From: Henckelia pumila
Taxonomy: Eukaryota > Streptophyta > Magnoliopsida > Lamiales > Gesneriaceae
Direction: 5' to 3'
DNA length: 64,000 bases
Assembly (NCBI RefSeq): GCF_033568475.1
Contig: NC_133122.1
Coordinates: 169,782,130 to 169,846,129 of the forward strand
Shown here: positions 60,807 through 64,000 of the stretch, one piece after another
Numbering within the stretch: the stretch's first letter is position 1
How the letters are laid out: each line of letters begins with the position of its first letter
Notes under the pieces: generated by a model
What the model saw: the letters and a program-made list of their open reading frames with translations, nothing else
Told to the model about the DNA's origin: nothing
Database searches by the model: none
Translations under genes and position numbers: made by a program

Positions 60807-62479
60807 TCTAACATGGGTGTTATATCCTTCCGCGGAAGTACCTAGCCTTAACAAACATGTTAGTGTTGTCACATCTTACAAGGTTCACTTGTTAATGAGT
60901 TCAAAACTCATACTCTTAAATGACAAAACATGTCGTCTCAACTATTCGAATCACAAATCTATTTGTACGAAGTCCTAGTACTAACAATCATAACCAAAAT
61001 TAACAATGTAATTTATATTGGTCCTATTCAAAATCCCCTCTCTCTAGTTCCAGATTTCAAATAAATATTACAATTCAATTAGTGATCAATTAATTGAAAA
61101 GACAATCAAATCTAGAAAAAAAATAATTAATTTAGGAGAATTCAATCCAATAAAATCAAAAACTCGTAGAAGAGTACACCAGGTTCCATCGTCCCTCTAG
61201 ACTAATGAAATTTAGTTCAAGATCAAAATATTGCAAAAATAATTCATGTTCACAAATCTAGACATTAATTCCATAATAATAAGTTCAAAAGGATGAAAAC
61301 AAATCTGAATATTCGATGTCGCGTCCGGTCGATCGATCTTCGTCTCTGTTCATTTTGTTCTTCACGTCTTCAGATTTCTCTCGCCTTCAAATTCTCGTTC
61401 AAGCTCTCTCAATTGTTCTGAAGTTGTGCGTGCGGCTGCTCTTATTCTCCTCTGAAAATTCCCTTATTATATGTTTATAAAAGCCCACAATAAAGCCTAA
61501 AATTTAGAGTTTCAGATTTCCAAACTCTGATATTTTTTTTTCCTAAATTTTGCAGATGTGCTTGAATATATGCGCATAATTTTTTCAATTGTGGCACAGA
61601 CTTGCCTTCTTATAAGCGCATATGCGCTAGTTCAATCTCAAGTTTTCTGACTTTTTGCGCGACTTCTCTTCTCTTGAGCGCATATGCGCTTCTTCAATTC
61701 CGCATTAGAACGGTTGCTCTATTTCTCTTGCTCTTCTACTCCTTTTTCCTTCCATCAAGCGCAGATGAGCTCTAAGTGAAGAGCAAATGCGCTTATTCTC
61801 TTTTTTTCCCGTCCAGGTACTGATTTTTGGCACAGCTGCTCCTTCGATTTCGCGCAGGTGCGCTACAGCTCACTTTCCAGCTGAGCGATAAATTTAAAAA
61901 AATCATATCTCATAATTTAGCCGTCGGATTGAGCTGAAATTTTGATAGAAGCTTTAAAACAGCTTAAAATTCATTATTAACGGTAGAGATTGGATTTGTA
62001 GGTCTTTAAAAATCCCACTAAGGTTCTGAAATTTGCTGTCCGAAATTCATCTTTTCGCTTATTCTCGGTACTTTTCTTCCAATCCTTACATCTCACAAAA
62101 ACAACAACACATATGCATAATATCCACTCGATACATCACAAAAGTTAAGTTATCATATATAAATTAAGTGCATAAATTTTATTTATCAAAAATTCATATC
62201 TCACAATCTAACCGTCGGATTGAGCTGAACTTTTGACAGCAGCTTCAAAACAACTTAGACTTTATTATGAACGGTGGAGATTGGATTTGGATGCCTGTAA
62301 AAAGCCCAGTAATTTTCTGAAATTTGTTGTCCGAAATTCGTATTTTCGCTTCTTCTCGGTACTTTTCTTCCAATCCTTGCATCTCATAAAAACAACAACA
62401 CATGCATAATATCCACTCGATACATCACAAAAGTCAAGTTAATTCATATATAAATTAAGTGCATAAATTGCACTTATCA
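60807..62479 (-). mobile_element. Athila-like LTR, family B relative, inverted
   Basis: The minus strand starts TGATAAGTGCAATTTATGCA at 62479 and matches family B. It has a ~288-bp tandem duplication of its beginning, an AGCGCATATGCGC array at 61610-61870, and a TATA-like TTTATAAACATATAA near 61475. Its lower end (60807-61010) does not match the family B LTR end, so that boundary is uncertain. Confidence 0.65.
61899..62479 (-). repeat. 288-bp tandem duplication at LTR start
   Basis: 61899-62186 and 62190-62479 are collinear (both contain CCGTCGGATTGAGCTGAA, TCTCGGTACTTTTCTTCC and CCACTCGATACATCACAAAA). Each ends with an LTR-start-like sequence; the inner one (TGATAAATAAAATTTATG) is decayed. 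Confidence 0.85.
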
Positions 62480-63805
62480 TTGAGCCAGCGCAGATCGGAC
62501 GCTCCGAAGTAGAGTTCGGAGGCTCCGATCGTGATCAGACGATCTGTCGGCAGGATCGGACGGTCCGATCATGGCTAGGGCTTACATCATTAATTACGTC
62601 AGCAAGGTGACGTCATGGCTGATGCATTGATGGGACTTCGGACGATCCGATGTCGGGATCGGATGCTCCGATCGTGTTCAGAGGCTCCGAACAGGTTCGG
62701 ACGGTCCGAACGTCGTCTATAAATAGAGGAGCCGAGATTCATTTCTAGGCACACCGAACTTCTCTCTTCTCTCAATTACTTAGCCTTCTAAATTAGATCT
62801 AGGGAATTCTAGGCGTTATTTTGGGAATCCGGAAATGGCATAGCGATCCAGGCATCGTAGCGGAGCTGTGGCCTAGTTTTGAGGCAAGAGACAACAAAGG
62901 GATGACGATGGACGCATGTATAGCTTTGGTTTTTTAAAAAATTTTAGGAGTATGGAATAGCTTAGTTAAGGCTTTTAGAGCTTAAATAGTGATGCATGTG
63001 TATTTGCATTGTAAACACAGTAGTGTGAACTTGTAGGCGTGGGATCTAGACCAGTGGTGCTAGGATTTGTCTGCAGTGTTAGAGGTACGTAAGTACTGAA
63101 TGAGATAGCCGGCATGATATATATGCTTATATGTTTCATGAGTATGTGCTATATGTTTTACCATGTTTTACTGTTTTAGCACATGCATGTTTTTACACTG
63201 GACTGCATCGGGTATGATGTGAGTCATGACAGTTTCCATCGGTGATGAGTTACTCCTTATAGATTCGTGTCTGGGGAGGCTCAGCCCCTGGTTTTGCTAT
63301 CACTAGGAGCGACCAAGACGGTGGAGTAGACGCTATAGTGGATAGGGGAAATACACGAGTACCCCGCGGAGTCTCTCTCTTAGCATGGTACTGTATATTC
63401 ATGGAGCCCTGAGTATATTGTTTTACCCAGTATTTTAAAGTCATTTTCTTGCTGCATATTAGTTTATATATCATTGCTTTCATATTGAGCGTTGTCGCTC
63501 ACGCCCCTGTGTTTGGTACTTTTGGGATACCTTGTGGCGGGTCAGGTTTGAGGCTGGACGGTTCAGGTGATTCGCAGCAGGGTTGAGGTTGTTTCCTGTT
63601 GCAGAGAGTGTTTAGTGGTAGGTCTTGTGACCTTAAAACTTTCGATTTCGTTGTATAAGAGTATTTATACACTTTTGTTATCGTCGGTTGTATTCTGTCG
63701 ATTGGATTTGTTGTATTTTAAATTATTCGCACTTTACGCTTTAAGTATTTATTGCATGCGCTAATTAACTCTGATTAGGTAGTGGATCAGGGTTGGGTCG
63801 CTACA
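62480..63805 (+). mobile_element. gypsy X-type LTR, 5' truncated
   Basis: Shares the array, the TATAAATA box (62718-62725) and the downstream body with 41192-42548; ends GGTTGGGTCGCTACA. About 200 bp at the start are missing. Eight 13-mers of the TCGGA-N3-TCCGA type are present, the best-preserved array in the window. It abuts the Athila RT at its right end without a primer site, so it is a 3' or solo LTR. Confidence 0.8.
62490..62725 (+). promoter_or_regulatory. best-preserved TCGGA-N3-TCCGA array plus TATA box
   Basis: TCGGACGCTCCGA, TCGGAGGCTCCGA, TCAGACGATCTGT, TCGGACGGTCCGA, TCGGACGATCCGA, TCGGATGCTCCGA, TCAGAGGCTCCGA, TCGGACGGTCCGA, in that order. The last spans 62697-62709; TATAAATA begins at 62718, a gap of 8 nt. 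A CRE-like TGACGTCA lies between the fourth and fifth motifs. Confidence 0.8.
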
Positions 63806-64000
63806 AATACATACCCGCCATCCCATAACAGTCCTAGTAGGAATTAATTCATTATTTTCATTTTCAATAACAAACATCCCTCCCTTTTTAGGCACTACTT
63901 GAATTGGAATCACCCATTCACTGTCAGAGATAGGATAGATAATACCTGCGTCGAGAAGTTTGATCACTTCTTTTTTCACTACCTCTTGCATAGCTGTGTT
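63806..64000 (-). pseudogene. Athila reverse transcriptase fragment, cut by window edge
   Basis: The minus strand reads MQEVVKKEVIKLLDAGIIYP, SDSEWVIPIQVVPKKGGM and GWRVCI, matching the RT of element 1 (50985-51180) but better preserved. It is interrupted after WRVCI by the X-type LTR and continues beyond the right edge. Confidence 0.85.

Overview
The window is nuclear DNA of a flowering plant, most likely a dicot. The evidence is one spliced host gene of plant-type TOM20 architecture, surrounded by plant LTR-retrotransposon families (Athila, chromoviruses, a large copia-like LTR) and an endogenous caulimovirus-like pararetrovirus. Species and order cannot be read from the sequence. Nearly everything except about 18.3-22.9 kb is transposable-element sequence in nested layers. 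Most coding parts are broken by stops and frameshifts.

Layout. 1-11.6 kb: a minus-strand chromovirus (gag, protease and RT reach the left edge). Its untranslated leader is split by a 7.8 kb insert (2580-10390) bounded by imperfect ~160 bp terminal inverted repeats and runs of T. Inside that insert lies an almost complete pararetrovirus genome (about 2990-10204, minus strand): tRNA-Met primer site, two small ORFs, capsid, movement protein, an 88-aa ORF, protease-RT-RNase H, a last ORF in the transactivator position, then promoter and poly(A) signal. 11.6-17.8 kb: a nest of LTRs from four families. 17.86-18.28 kb: a MITE. 18.3-22.9 kb: the host island with TOM20 in six exons on the minus strand. 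22.9-40.6 kb: an LTR into which a long-LTR (3.45 kb) Ty3/gypsy element was inserted; about 5.8 kb of this nest is tandemly duplicated, and a 1.84 kb solo LTR interrupts the far LTR. 40.6-46.6 kb: a protease fragment and a large, essentially non-coding LTR element. 46.85-60.8 kb: two tandem Athila elements sharing the middle LTR; the second is truncated. 60.8-64 kb: an inverted Athila-like LTR, another gypsy LTR, and an Athila RT fragment cut by the right edge.

The strongest unexplained signal is promoter architecture. Five diverged gypsy LTRs carry arrays of a 13-bp inverted repeat TCGGA-N3-TCCGA (with variants), and the proximal copy sits 8-9 nt upstream of a TATAAATA box in all five. Other LTR families have their own GCGC palindromes at a comparable place. 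The Athila element repeats its LTR array inside the element, just before its third ORF. The second main item is the pararetrovirus, with capsid upstream of movement protein, inside a TIR-bounded insert. No tRNA, rRNA, CRISPR or bacterial-type feature was seen.
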